Source of the DNA: Bacteroidales bacterium
Lineage (GTDB): Bacteria; Bacteroidota; Bacteroidia; Bacteroidales; Muribaculaceae
DNA length: 64,000 nucleotides
Direction: 5' to 3'
Assembly (NCBI GenBank): GCA_900768685.1
Contig: CAAGDX010000024.1
Span: 1-64,000, forward strand
A program made the position numbers and the translations under genes. The number at the start of each line of letters is the position of its first letter. Position 1 is the first letter of the stretch. Positions 16,266-24,812 of this stretch are shown here, piece by piece. The notes beneath the pieces are model-generated. The model was given only the letters and a program-made list of their open reading frames with translations, did not search any database and was not told where the DNA came from.

Positions 16266-17924
16266 ATGAAAAAAAGCGCTTTACAGAAAGCACGTGCAGC
16301 TTATCAGCCAAAACTCCCTGTAGTTTTGACAGGTGCAGTACAAGTAGTTGAAGGTGAAGCAACACAATCTGTTGCAGACCAAGAAGAAATCAAAAAACTT
16401 TTTCCAAACACTTACGGACTTCCGGAATTAACGTTTGAAAAACGTACCACACCGGCATCAAACAAACCTGTTAACGTAGGTGTAATCCTTTCAGGTGGTC
16501 AAGCTCCCGGTGGACACAACGTAATCAGCGGTCTTTTTGACGGTATCAAGAAAATTCACCGTGACAGCCGCCTTTACGGCTTCCTTATGGGACCGGACGG
16601 ACTCATCAAACACAATTACGTTGAACTCACCGCTGATATCATTGACGAATACCGCAACACCGGTGGTTTTGACATTATCGGCTCAGGACGTACAAAACTT
16701 GAAAAAGAAGAAGACTTTGAAAGCGGCCTCGTTATCCTCCGCCAGCTCGGCATCACTGCCCTCGTAATCATCGGTGGTGACGACTCAAACACAAACGCAG
16801 CTATCCTTGCAGAATACTACAAGGCTAAAAACGCAGGCGTACAAGTTATCGGTTGCCCGAAAACTATTGATGGTGACCTCAAAAACGAATACATCGAAAC
16901 TTCTTTCGGTTTTGACACCGCAACAAAAGTTTATTCAGAAGTTATCGGTAATATCCAGCGTGACTGCAACTCCGCTAAGAAATATTACCACTTCATCAAA
17001 CTCATGGGACGCTCCGCTTCACACATCGCACTTGAATGTGCACTCCAGGTGCAGCCAAACATCTGCATCATTTCAGAAGAAGTGGAAGCTAAAGGAATGT
17101 CACTCCCTGATATCGTGAACTATATCGCAGACATCGTTGTTCGCCGTGCAGAAGCAGGCAAAAACTTCGGTACTGTGCTTATCCCTGAAGGACTTATTGA
17201 ATTTGTTCCGGCTATCAAGGCTCTCATCTCTCAGCTGAACGACCTCCTCGCAGAAGACAGCGAAACAGGCAAAGAATTTGCACAAGTTGCTGCTGAAAAG
17301 CAAGTTGAATGGATTCTCGCTCACCTTTCAAAGGAAAATCTCGAAACTATCAACGCTCTTCCTGCCGACGTTGCTCGCCAGCTCTGCTTAGACCGCGACC
17401 CACACGGAAACGTTCAGGTTTCACTCATCGAAACAGAAAAACTCCTCAGCAAAATGGTTGCAAAACGCCTTGCAGAACTCAAAGCAGAAGGCAAATACAA
17501 CGGCAAATTCTCTGCACTCCACCACTTCTTCGGCTACGAAGGACGCTGTGCAGACCCATCAAACTTTGATGCCGACTATTGCTACGCACTCGGATTCAAT
17601 GCTTCTTGCCTCATCAATGCAGGTGTAACAGGCTATATGTCATCACTCCGCGGACTTAACAAACCGTCTGTACAATGGCGTGCCGGTGGCATTCCTGTAA
17701 CTATGATGATGAATATGGAACGCCGTAACGGTAAAATGAAACCCGTTATCCAAAAAGCACTCGTTCGCCTTGATGGTGAGCCATTCCGTCGCTTTGAAGC
17801 AAAACGTGAAAAATGGGCTCTCAACACAGAGTACGTTTATCCGGGTCCTATCCAATACTTCGGTGCACCTGAAGTTTGTGACCAGCCTACCCTCACGCTT
17901 ACTTACGAGCACCAAGGAAAATAA
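16266..17924 (+). CDS. pfp: Diphosphate-fructose-6-phosphate 1-phosphotransferase (PPi-PFK, long form)
   Basis: 552 residues, the length of the long class of PPi-dependent phosphofructokinases. It phosphorylates fructose 6-phosphate with pyrophosphate, reversibly, in glycolysis and gluconeogenesis. Visible motifs are the phosphate-binding GGQAPGGHNVI, GGDDSNTNA (the second Asp favours PPi over ATP), the catalytic PKTIDGDL and substrate-binding MGRSASHIALE. Its codon use is strongly biased (GGTGGT, CTC, AAC), suggesting high expression. Own promoter; probable terminator hairpin at 18106. Confidence 0.97.
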   Translation: MKKSALQKARAAYQPKLPVVLTGAVQVVEGEATQSVADQEEIKKLFPNTYGLPELTFEKRTTPASNKPVNVGVILSGGQAPGGHNVISGLFDGIKKIHRDSRLYGFLMGPDGLIKHNYVELTADIIDEYRNTGGFDIIGSGRTKLEKEEDFESGLVILRQLGITALVIIGGDDSNTNAAILAEYYKAKNAGVQVIGCPKTIDGDLKNEYIETSFGFDTATKVYSEVIGNIQRDCNSAKKYYHFIKLMGRSASHIALECALQVQPNICIISEEVEAKGMSLPDIVNYIADIVVRRAEAGKNFGTVLIPEGLIEFVPAIKALISQLNDLLAEDSETGKEFAQVAAEKQVEWILAHLSKENLETINALPADVARQLCLDRDPHGNVQVSLIETEKLLSKMVAKRLAELKAEGKYNGKFSALHHFFGYEGRCADPSNFDADYCYALGFNASCLINAGVTGYMSSLRGLNKPSVQWRAGGIPVTMMMNMERRNGKMKPVIQKALVRLDGEPFRRFEAKREKWALNTEYVYPGPIQYFGAPEVCDQPTLTLTYEHQGK

Positions 17925-17931
17925 AATTCTC

Positions 17932-18030
17932 CCAAGGTGCAGGCTTGGAGAGCTTGCGGCAATCGGAAGCAAACCTGCCAAGCAAACCGGGATATCACCA
18001 AGGTGCAAGCTTGGAGAGCTTGCGGCAATC
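17932..18030. repeat. Two direct copies of a 33-bp hairpin repeat
   Basis: 17932-17964 and 17998-18030 differ at one base. Each contains a stem around a TGGAG loop (GCAAGCT-TGGAG-AGCTTGC in the second copy). An inverted, diverged relative lies at 29405-29437, where stem positions have changed in compensating pairs. The unit is intergenic and follows the pfp stop, so a REP-like element with a structural constraint is likely. The sequence AACCGGGATA next to it is also found in the 29.4-kb copy. Confidence 0.7.
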
Positions 18031-18105
18031 AGTTAACCCCGGGTTGCGGCAGCGGCAAAGACGATGCCGCTACCTGTGGGATAAGAAGATATCTCCCCAA
18101 TACAC

Positions 18106-18143
18106 AAAAATTGGCTAAGTCGTATATGACTTTGCCAATTTTT
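18106..18143 (+). terminator. Long hairpin, probable pfp terminator, with conserved AAGTC-GTATAT-GACTT core
   Basis: Outer arms AAAAATTGGC (18106-18115) and GCCAATTTTT (18134-18143) enclose a second stem AAGTC/GACTT around GTATAT. The T-rich right arm suits an intrinsic terminator for pfp. The inner core recurs in two hairpins at 29287-29350 with different outer arms, so this belongs to a dispersed family rather than being a simple terminator. Confidence 0.65.
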
Positions 18144-18206
18144 GCTTTATATATAGCCCCGTTTAAAGTTTTTAATATTTCAAAACAGTGAATAAAGAAC
18201 AACATT

Positions 18207-18238
18207 TTTGAATAAATGACGAAAAATTAGTAACTTTG
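18207..18238 (+). promoter_or_regulatory. Promoter of the etfBA-acyl-CoA dehydrogenase operon
   Basis: TTTG at 18207-18210, 20-base spacer, TAACTTTG at 18231-18238: a full match to the Bacteroidota -33/-7 consensus. The leader before the etfB ATG is about 65 bases and AT-rich. Confidence 0.8.
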
Positions 18239-18308
18239 CACCCTAAACTGCGAAATATATTTTGAAAAATATAAAAGTAAAACCAAATAAATTAAAAAGT
18301 AAATAATT

Positions 18309-19181
18309 ATGAGTCTAAACATCGTAGTTCTTGCAAAACAGGTGCCTGACACCCGTAATGTAGGAAAAGATGCAATGAAAGAAGATGGCACAATAAACAG
18401 AGCCGCGCTCCCCGCTATCTTCAACCCGGAAGACCTTAACGCACTTGAACAGGCACTCCGCCTCAAAGACGCAAACCCGGGTTCTAAAGTAACAATTTTG
18501 ACTATGGGACTTCCACGTGCCGCTGAAGTGATTCGCGAAGCTATTTTCCGCGGTGCAGACGATGGTATAGTACTGACAGACCGCGTTCTCGGAGGTGCCG
18601 ATACGCTTGCTACATCTTACTCACTTGCACAAGCAGTAAAGAAAATCGAAAACTACGACATTATCCTCGGCGGTCGCCAGGCTATTGACGGTGATACTGC
18701 ACAAGTAGGTCCACAGATTGCAGAAAAATTAGGATTGCCACAAGTTACTTACGCAGAAGAAATCCTTGACCTCAAAGACGGATTCGTAACTGTTCGCCGT
18801 CGCCTTGAATCCGGCGTGGAAACAGTGAAATCTCCGCTTCCTTGCGTTGTAACAGTTAACGGTTCCGCTGCTGAATGTCGCCCACGCAACGCACAGCGAC
18901 TTATCAAGTACAAACGTGCCGTTTCCACTTCAGAAAAAGCTAAACTCAGCGAAGAGCAGCAAGCATTCGTCAATGCACGCGAATACCTTAACATTCCGGA
19001 ATGGAGTGCTGCATACGTGGAAGCAGACCCTGAACAAATCGGTATGGCAGGTTCTCCTACAAAAGTTAAAGGCATTGAAAACGTAGTATTCACTGCAAAA
19101 GAAAGCCTCCAACTTGAAAACAACGATGAGCAACTGGAAAACCTCATCAAAGAATTAATCACTAATCACACCATTGGCTAA
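18309..19181 (+). CDS. etfB: Electron transfer flavoprotein, beta subunit (FixA/EtfB)
   Basis: 290 residues. The N-terminal LNIVVLAKQVPDTRNVG and the central ILGGRQAIDGDTAQVGPQIAEKLGLPQVTYAE, which binds AMP in EtfB, are diagnostic. With EtfA it forms a soluble FAD protein that accepts electrons from the acyl-CoA dehydrogenase encoded two genes downstream. The three genes are spaced by 36 and 9 bases and are surely co-transcribed. Confidence 0.97.
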   Translation: MSLNIVVLAKQVPDTRNVGKDAMKEDGTINRAALPAIFNPEDLNALEQALRLKDANPGSKVTILTMGLPRAAEVIREAIFRGADDGIVLTDRVLGGADTLATSYSLAQAVKKIENYDIILGGRQAIDGDTAQVGPQIAEKLGLPQVTYAEEILDLKDGFVTVRRRLESGVETVKSPLPCVVTVNGSAAECRPRNAQRLIKYKRAVSTSEKAKLSEEQQAFVNAREYLNIPEWSAAYVEADPEQIGMAGSPTKVKGIENVVFTAKESLQLENNDEQLENLIKELITNHTIG

Positions 19182-19217
19182 TCTCAACGGTTGACCAACA
19201 ATAAAAAAATAACTCCT

Positions 19218-20246
19218 ATGTCTGATAACAACAATTTAATCGTATATTGCGAATTTGAAGATGGCAGAGTTGCCGATGTCAGCCTTGAACTTTTGACCAA
19301 AGGTCGTCAATTAGCAACTCGTTTAGGCGTGAAACTCGAAGCAATCGTAGTGGGTGACAAACTTGACGGCATTGAAAACCAAGTTTTCCCATACGGTGCA
19401 GACGTTGTCTATAAAGTGGAAGACGCTCGCCTTTACCCTTACACATCAAACCCTCACGCAGCAGTGCTCATCAACCTGTTCAAGGAAATCAAACCTCAGG
19501 TTTGCCTTATGGGTGCCACTTGCATCGGTCGTGACCTTGGTCCACGCGTTTCTTCCTGCTTGCACAGCGGACTTACCGCAGACTGTACTTCACTTGAAAT
19601 CGGCGACCACACAGACCCTAAAACAGGCAAAGAATACAAAGACCTCCTTTACCAAATCCGTCCTGCTTTCGGCGGTAACATCGTGGCAACAATCGTAAAC
19701 CCGGAATGTCGCCCACAGATGGCAACAGTTCGTGAAGGCGTGATGCGTAAAGAAATCTTTGACGCAAACCACAAGGGCGAAGTTATCAACCTTGATGCTA
19801 AAAAATACGTGGCAGACACGGATTTCGTAGTTGAAATCATCGACCGCCACATTGAAAAATCCAAAATCAACATTAAAAACTCACCTATCATCGTTGCCGG
19901 CGGCTACGGCGTAGGAAGCAAAGAAAACTTCCAGCTCCTCCACGACCTCGCAGCAACCCTCGGCGGTGAAGTTGGTGCATCTCGTGCAGCTGTTGACGCA
20001 GGATTCACGGAACACGACCGCCAGATTGGTCAAACAGGCGTAACAGTACGTCCTAAACTCTATATCGCTTGCGGTATTTCCGGACAAATCCAGCACATTG
20101 CAGGTATGCAGGAAAGTTCTATCATCATTTCCATCAACAATGACCCGAACGCTCCTATCAACACCATCGCAGATTACGTCATCACAGGAAATGTAGAAGA
20201 CGTTGTGCCAAAACTCATTAAGTATTACAAGAAAAACTCCAAGTAA
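19218..20246 (+). CDS. etfA: Electron transfer flavoprotein, alpha subunit (FixB/EtfA)
   Basis: 342 residues from the ATG at 19218; a TTG at 19191 would add nine residues but is less likely. The FAD-binding C-terminal domain is clear: VAGGYGVGSKENFQLLHDLAATLGGEVGASRAAVDAGF, then QIGQTGVTVRPKLYIACGISGQIQHIAGM and NNDPNAPINTIADYVI. Partner of EtfB, linking acyl-CoA oxidation to the electron transport chain or to bifurcating reactions. Confidence 0.97.
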   Translation: MSDNNNLIVYCEFEDGRVADVSLELLTKGRQLATRLGVKLEAIVVGDKLDGIENQVFPYGADVVYKVEDARLYPYTSNPHAAVLINLFKEIKPQVCLMGATCIGRDLGPRVSSCLHSGLTADCTSLEIGDHTDPKTGKEYKDLLYQIRPAFGGNIVATIVNPECRPQMATVREGVMRKEIFDANHKGEVINLDAKKYVADTDFVVEIIDRHIEKSKINIKNSPIIVAGGYGVGSKENFQLLHDLAATLGGEVGASRAAVDAGFTEHDRQIGQTGVTVRPKLYIACGISGQIQHIAGMQESSIIISINNDPNAPINTIADYVITGNVEDVVPKLIKYYKKNSK

Positions 20247-20255
20247 CAGACAATC

Positions 20256-21962
20256 ATGGCAAACTTTTATACAGACAACCCTGACCTCAAGCTACACCTC
20301 TCTCACCCTTTGATGGAGAAAATCGTAGCGCTTAAAGAACGTAACTATTCTGATGCAGAACAGTTTGACTACGCACCAACAGACTTTGCCGATGCTATGG
20401 ACAACTACGACAAAGTGCTTGAAATCGTTGGTGACCTTTGCGGCGGCATCATTGCAAGCAATGCAGAAGAAGTTGACCACCAAGGTCCTCGCGTAGAAAA
20501 CGGTCGTGTAATATATGCAGACGGCACACAGCGTAACCTTGAAGCTTGCCGCCAGGCAGGACTTATGGGTATGGCTATGCCACGTCGTTTTGGCGGACTT
20601 AACTTCCCTATCACTCCTTACATCATGGCTGCCGACATCGTTAGCCGTGCAGACACAGGTTTTGAAAACCTCTGGGGTCTCCAGGACTGTGCTGAAACGC
20701 TCTACGAGTTTGGTGATGAAGACCAGAAATCTCGCTTTATTCCACGCGTATGCCAAGGCGAAACAATGTCTATGGACCTTACGGAACCTGATGCCGGTTC
20801 AGACCTCCAGTCCGTAATGCTCAAAGCTACACAAGACGAAGACGGCACTTGGAGACTGAACGGTGTAAAACGTTTCATCACAAACGGTGACAGCGATATT
20901 CACCTCGTGCTCGCTCGTTCTGAAGCAGGTTCTAAAGACGCTCGCGGTCTTTCAATGTTTATCTACGACAAACGCCAAGGCGGTGTAACTGTTCGTCGCA
21001 TTGAAAACAAAATGGGTATCAAAGGCTCTCCAACTTGCGAACTCGTTTACAAAAACGCTAAAGCAGAACTCTGCGGCTCACGCAAAATGGGTCTTATCAA
21101 GTACGTTATGGCACTTATGAACGGTGCTCGTCTCGGTATTGCAGCACAGAGCGTAGGTGTAAGCGAAATTGCTTATCGTGAAGCTCTCGGCTATGCTAAA
21201 GAACGTATGCAGTTCGGAAAAGCTATCATTGAATTCCCTGCTGTTTACGAAATGCTTGCTCTTATGAAAGCTAAACTTGACGCTTCTCGCTGCTTGCTTT
21301 ATGAAACAGCACGCTACGTTGACGTTTACAAAGCACTTGAAGATATCGCAAAAGAACGCAAACTCGAACCGGAAGAACGTGCAGAAATGAAGGCTTACAA
21401 CAAGCTCGCTTCTGCCCTCACTCCACTCGCTAAAGGTCTTGGCAGCGAATATTGCAACCAAAACGCATACGACGCTATCCAAATCCACGGCGGTTCAGGT
21501 TTCATGAAAGACTATGCCTGCGAACGTATCTATCGTGACGCTCGTATCACTTCAATCTACGAAGGTACAACTCAACTCCAGGTGGTAGCCGCTATCGGTC
21601 ACGTCACTACAGGCAGCTACAACGTACTCTTTGAAGAATACGACAAGATGCCGGTGTCTGAAGAACTCGCAGCACAGAAAGAAACCATCAAGGCTATGCT
21701 GGAAAAATATCAGGCTGCAGTTGCTGCCGTTAACGAAGTAAACGACCCTGAATACACTTCTTTCGTAGCTCGCCGTCTCGTAGAAATGGCTGGAGACTTG
21801 GTGATGAGCTACCTCCTCGTTACAGACGCAAGCCGCTATGGCTCAGAGTCTATGACAAAGAGTGCTAAGGTCTATGTAAACTTCGCTAAAGCGGAAGTTG
21901 AAAAGCACAGCTCTTTCATTGCATCTTTCAACCCTGCAGACGTTAACCTCTACAAAGCATAA
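20256..21962 (+). CDS. Acyl-CoA dehydrogenase with C-terminal extension
   Basis: 568 residues, longer than the usual 380, as in the extended family found beside etfBA in Bacteroidota. FAD and substrate signatures are MDLTEPDAGSDLQSVMLKA, FITNGDSDIHLV and KMGIKGSPTCELVY. The catalytic-base region reads ITSIYEGTTQLQVVA (Glu near residue 435). Residues about 465-568 form the extra helical domain. Specific acyl chain not predictable. It passes electrons to EtfAB. Last gene of the operon. Confidence 0.95.
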   Translation: MANFYTDNPDLKLHLSHPLMEKIVALKERNYSDAEQFDYAPTDFADAMDNYDKVLEIVGDLCGGIIASNAEEVDHQGPRVENGRVIYADGTQRNLEACRQAGLMGMAMPRRFGGLNFPITPYIMAADIVSRADTGFENLWGLQDCAETLYEFGDEDQKSRFIPRVCQGETMSMDLTEPDAGSDLQSVMLKATQDEDGTWRLNGVKRFITNGDSDIHLVLARSEAGSKDARGLSMFIYDKRQGGVTVRRIENKMGIKGSPTCELVYKNAKAELCGSRKMGLIKYVMALMNGARLGIAAQSVGVSEIAYREALGYAKERMQFGKAIIEFPAVYEMLALMKAKLDASRCLLYETARYVDVYKALEDIAKERKLEPEERAEMKAYNKLASALTPLAKGLGSEYCNQNAYDAIQIHGGSGFMKDYACERIYRDARITSIYEGTTQLQVVAAIGHVTTGSYNVLFEEYDKMPVSEELAAQKETIKAMLEKYQAAVAAVNEVNDPEYTSFVARRLVEMAGDLVMSYLLVTDASRYGSESMTKSAKVYVNFAKAEVEKHSSFIASFNPADVNLYKA

Positions 21963-21987
21963 TTTTTACCATATAGTTAATCCAAAA

Positions 21988-22020
21988 AGGGGTGACATCA
22001 GTGAGATGTCGCCTCTTTTT
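21988..22020 (+). terminator. Rho-independent terminator of the etf operon
   Basis: A 12-bp stem with two G-U pairs (21988-21999 with 22005-22016) around a 5-base loop, followed by a run of at least eight Ts. It ends 54 bases after the acyl-CoA dehydrogenase stop. Confidence 0.85.
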
Positions 22021-22101
22021 TTTCATCCATTATTTCCCAAAAGAAATTGATGTTTTCCTGTTACGAAACGGCTATTTCGGAAACAGCCATTTCGGAACTA
22101 T

Positions 22102-23040
22102 TCAACATTTTTTACCGGAAAGAGCAAACAGAATGCGTGCTATAATCCAAGCACCTCTACCAAAAATGTGATGCCAATGATAGAGCGTTTTAACTATCGC
22201 AGGGGGTGTAACACTCCTGCAAGCCTCGTTTAGAAGTCGTTCAGCACTACTTTTATCGCCCTCAAGGTCGTAAAAAGCAGCAAGAACGGCACGACGATAA
22301 TCCACCCACGGAAGAAAATTTTCAAAATGCTTTTTCACCGTTTTTTCCACTTCATCAAGGCATTTTTCCACTTTCTCTTGCTTGTCAGACAAATGCGTGG
22401 AAGTATAAGATTCCGCTGTATAAAAACTCTTCACAAGCGGCTTTCCCTGACGGTATTTCATAGTAGGATTAGCGGCAAGAAGGCGGATTCCAAGTTCATA
22501 ATCGTCCCAGATTGTCAGTTCCTCATTCCAGCCACCTACTCTCCGAACCAATTCCGTTTTAGCAGCATACCTATATGTAGATAAAATACTCAGCACAAGG
22601 TGATTACGCACCAAATTTTGCATCGTAAACTTCACAGTACGAGTTTTTCCTCCCGCGAGTTCCTGAAGTCCGTCCCAACCGATTATGTCCGGGTGACTGA
22701 AATCTGAAACAGACTTGATTATTGATGACAAATGCTCCGGAAACATCACATCATCGGAATCAAAAAAAAGTACATATTCCGTGGTGACATTGCGGAGTCC
22801 GCAGTTGCGGGCAGCGGCGGCACCGGGCTTTTTTTCCGAGAGAATGGTGCAATCAATGTCCGGGTTCTCATTTTTCCACGTTTGCAGTACCTTCAGTGAA
22901 TCGTCTTGCGAATTATTGTCCACAAGTATCAGAGCAAAATCACGCGTATCTTGCTCCGACAGGCATTGCAAGGTTCTCCCCACAATGTCTGCCCGGTTAT
23001 AAACGGGAATTACTACGGTTAATATTTTCGCTTCTGTCAT
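22102..23040 (-). CDS. Glycosyltransferase family 2
   Basis: About 312 residues from the ATG at 23040; the upstream TTG at 23097 would overlap the preceding gene. The GT-A fold is clear: ILTVVIPVYNRADIVGRTLQCL, LILVDNNSQDDSLKVL, and the DxD-like VLFFDSDDVMFPEHL. The C-terminal half carries GGWNEELTIWDDYELGIRLL. It transfers a nucleotide-activated sugar to an unknown acceptor, perhaps in surface glycan synthesis. It follows the ATP-grasp-like gene by 40 bases in the same direction. Confidence 0.9.
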   Translation of the reverse strand: MTEAKILTVVIPVYNRADIVGRTLQCLSEQDTRDFALILVDNNSQDDSLKVLQTWKNENPDIDCTILSEKKPGAAAARNCGLRNVTTEYVLFFDSDDVMFPEHLSSIIKSVSDFSHPDIIGWDGLQELAGGKTRTVKFTMQNLVRNHLVLSILSTYRYAAKTELVRRVGGWNEELTIWDDYELGIRLLAANPTMKYRQGKPLVKSFYTAESYTSTHLSDKQEKVEKCLDEVEKTVKKHFENFLPWVDYRRAVLAAFYDLEGDKSSAERLLNEACRSVTPPAIVKTLYHWHHIFGRGAWIIARILFALSGKKC

Positions 23041-23080
23041 CACTATATTAACGTTTCCACTCCACTTATATTGCAAAAAA

Positions 23081-24196
23081 TCACGGAATTGTTTCAACAG
23101 TTATGCAGAAAGGCTGACCCGGCGGCACAAGATTAAGGGTGCCGGAAAGAAGTTTGCCGTTACTGATTATTGCAGTATCTTTTAAGGTTGTGCCATAATT
23201 TACGGAGAAAAGTGCTTTTACTCCCGGAGCAAGGAATTTTTCACGCCATAACCAAGACACCACGCCCATAGTCATTCGCAGATTAACCTCCGTGCAAACG
23301 TCTATGTGATAACCGTTTTCATCACGGAAAATCATCATATCCACGCCAAAAAAGCCATTGTAAGCATCTCCGATAATCTCAGATAAAACACATGGTAGTG
23401 TTTCTATAAGGTTTGAGAGAGATTCCTTTCCTACATAGCCCGCAAGAATGTCAAAAATCTCGGAATCAGGCAAAAGTATATTTCCGCTGTAAGCATTGCC
23501 CTCGTTTCTGAATAGTGACAAGCCAACAAATTTCACATCACCTTTTTCTGCACGTAAAAGCATGGCAAAGTCACGGATTTTGTTCACTTCCGGCTCAAGG
23601 AGTACACTGCCTTGCTTGCCGATTATGCCTTCACAACGGCGGATAAATTCCTCACCGCTCATAGATGCAGATGATGCCACTCCCCTACCTGCACCGGACC
23701 ATGGTGACTTAAAATAAACGTTGCTCGGCTGATTAGCGACAAATGTGCGGATTTCCTCTGCCATGAACGCCTCAAAAGGCTCTTTTGCTACCTCAATTCC
23801 ATGATTTTTCAGACGTTTCACCACGTCAATAGCAATTCTCCTATGGCTTAGTTCTTTCATTTTGTCCAGTGCGGATTTTGACGGCAAATAATCACCGCTT
23901 ACGCCTGCTGAGCGAAACTTTGCCGCAGCATAGTGTGACCATCCCCATGGCACGCACTGCACATCTGCGGGCAATATATCAGTCACATTCACATCAATTC
24001 CAAAAGAGCCCGAAATATGTGCAAGCCATTCCGCATTTGCATTTTTTGAAAGCACAAAATCACCTGCATCGGCGTACCACAGCGGTAATAGTGAGCCGCA
24101 GAGACTAAGCAGCATGGCATTTTTGGGAGGAGTATAGTTTGCCGTACCAGCCGCTAATGCAAGGTCATTTTCCGGATTAAAAAGATATGCTTTCAT
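23081..24196 (-). CDS. Conserved Bacteroidota protein with ATP-grasp-like features
   Basis: 371 residues, soluble. The N-terminus KAYLFNPENDLALAAG and the segment VYFKSPWSGAGRGVASS (Lys and Gly-rich loop), then LLEPEVNKIRDFAMLL and the C-terminal GVDMMIFRDENGYHIDVCTEVNLRMTMGV follow the order of nucleotide-binding and metal-binding elements of ATP-grasp ligases (E-x-N near the end). The substrate is unknown. Upstream minus-strand GTATCTTTACG is a near match to the -7 element. Confidence 0.7.
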   Translation of the reverse strand: MKAYLFNPENDLALAAGTANYTPPKNAMLLSLCGSLLPLWYADAGDFVLSKNANAEWLAHISGSFGIDVNVTDILPADVQCVPWGWSHYAAAKFRSAGVSGDYLPSKSALDKMKELSHRRIAIDVVKRLKNHGIEVAKEPFEAFMAEEIRTFVANQPSNVYFKSPWSGAGRGVASSASMSGEEFIRRCEGIIGKQGSVLLEPEVNKIRDFAMLLRAEKGDVKFVGLSLFRNEGNAYSGNILLPDSEIFDILAGYVGKESLSNLIETLPCVLSEIIGDAYNGFFGVDMMIFRDENGYHIDVCTEVNLRMTMGVVSWLWREKFLAPGVKALFSVNYGTTLKDTAIISNGKLLSGTLNLVPPGQPFCITVETIP

Positions 24197-24228
24197 TTAT
24201 AAGGTGTAATTTTCGTGCGTAAAGATAC

Positions 24229-24263
24229 AAAAAAAACGCCGCACCGAAAAAAGATGTGCAACG
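24229..24263 (-). terminator. Terminator of the small winged-helix gene
   Basis: On the minus strand an 8-bp stem (CGTTGCAC with GTGCGGCG, two G-U pairs) is followed by eight Ts (24236 down to 24229). It lies 60-90 bases after the stop at 24323. Confidence 0.65.
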
Positions 24264-24322
24264 TCGTATCAGGTTACAAGCTCCGTAGAGCCGCATTTCA
24301 ATTCAAGAAAAAAACGCTACGC

Positions 24323-24532
24323 TTATGCGAGAACGATATTGAGTTCTTTAGCGTCTTCAGCGTTTACAGAGATGTTAACTTTGCCTTCGCGAGCAAGCCA
24401 ACCAAGAGCAGCGTAAACTTCTTTATCTTTGAGTTTAGTAGCTTTCTTAAGAGCTTTGAGGCTAAGTTCACCACCTTCGTTGAGGGCATTCCAAACTTCA
24501 CCTGCCCAAGTTCCAATTAATTCTGCGTTCAT
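24323..24532 (-). CDS. Small winged helix-turn-helix protein (DUF2582-like)
   Basis: 69 residues covering one winged-helix domain: IGTWAGEVWNALNEGGELSLKALKKATKLKDKEVYAALGWLAREGKVNI. This family is widespread in Bacteroidota as a stand-alone small protein; its regulatory targets are unknown. It has its own full-consensus promoter and a terminator, so it is expressed independently. Confidence 0.85.
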   Translation of the reverse strand: MNAELIGTWAGEVWNALNEGGELSLKALKKATKLKDKEVYAALGWLAREGKVNISVNAEDAKELNIVLA

Positions 24533-24599
24533 TTCAATAAACTTTAAAATTAGACATTAAATAGTACCTATTGATATAAGTATGATTGTTTTTCGGGTG

Positions 24600-24631
24600 C
24601 AAAGTTAACACTTTTTCACCAATTATGCAAA
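24600..24631 (-). promoter_or_regulatory. Promoter of the small winged-helix gene
   Basis: On the minus strand TTTG (24631-24628), 20-base spacer, TAACTTTG (24607-24600). Start codon about 65 bases downstream. Confidence 0.75.
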
Positions 24632-24738
24632 TCAAATTCAATAAATGTCTAAATTTCACGCATTTAGCGACAAAATGGCGAATAAATTATCCACAACAGA
24701 AGACAAAAATGACAAAAAAATGGCGATTAAAAAGTTGA

Positions 24739-24776
24739 CAAAAAAATCAGAGGCGAGTGATTTTGCACCCGCCCCT
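24739..24776 (-). terminator. Terminator of the 1372-residue secreted protein gene
   Basis: On the minus strand a 10-bp stem with two mismatched or wobble positions (CCGCCCC-side 24766-24775, GAGGCGAGTG 24750-24759) around ATTTTG, followed by TGATTTTTTT. It lies about 40 bases after the stop. Confidence 0.7.
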
Positions 24777-24812
24777 GATGATAATTATTCAGAGAATAAT
24801 CCTAACGGAGGA

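Noticed and set aside
17932..18030. Possible CRISPR array (two near-identical 33-bp units)
   Set aside because: Only two copies with an internal hairpin, a spacer that itself shares sequence with another locus, and no cas genes.
22060..22101. Short repeat ATTTCGGAA twice after the glycosyltransferase gene
   Set aside because: Short and only two copies. It can form a weak GGCT/AGCC hairpin but no T-run follows, so I did not call it a terminator.
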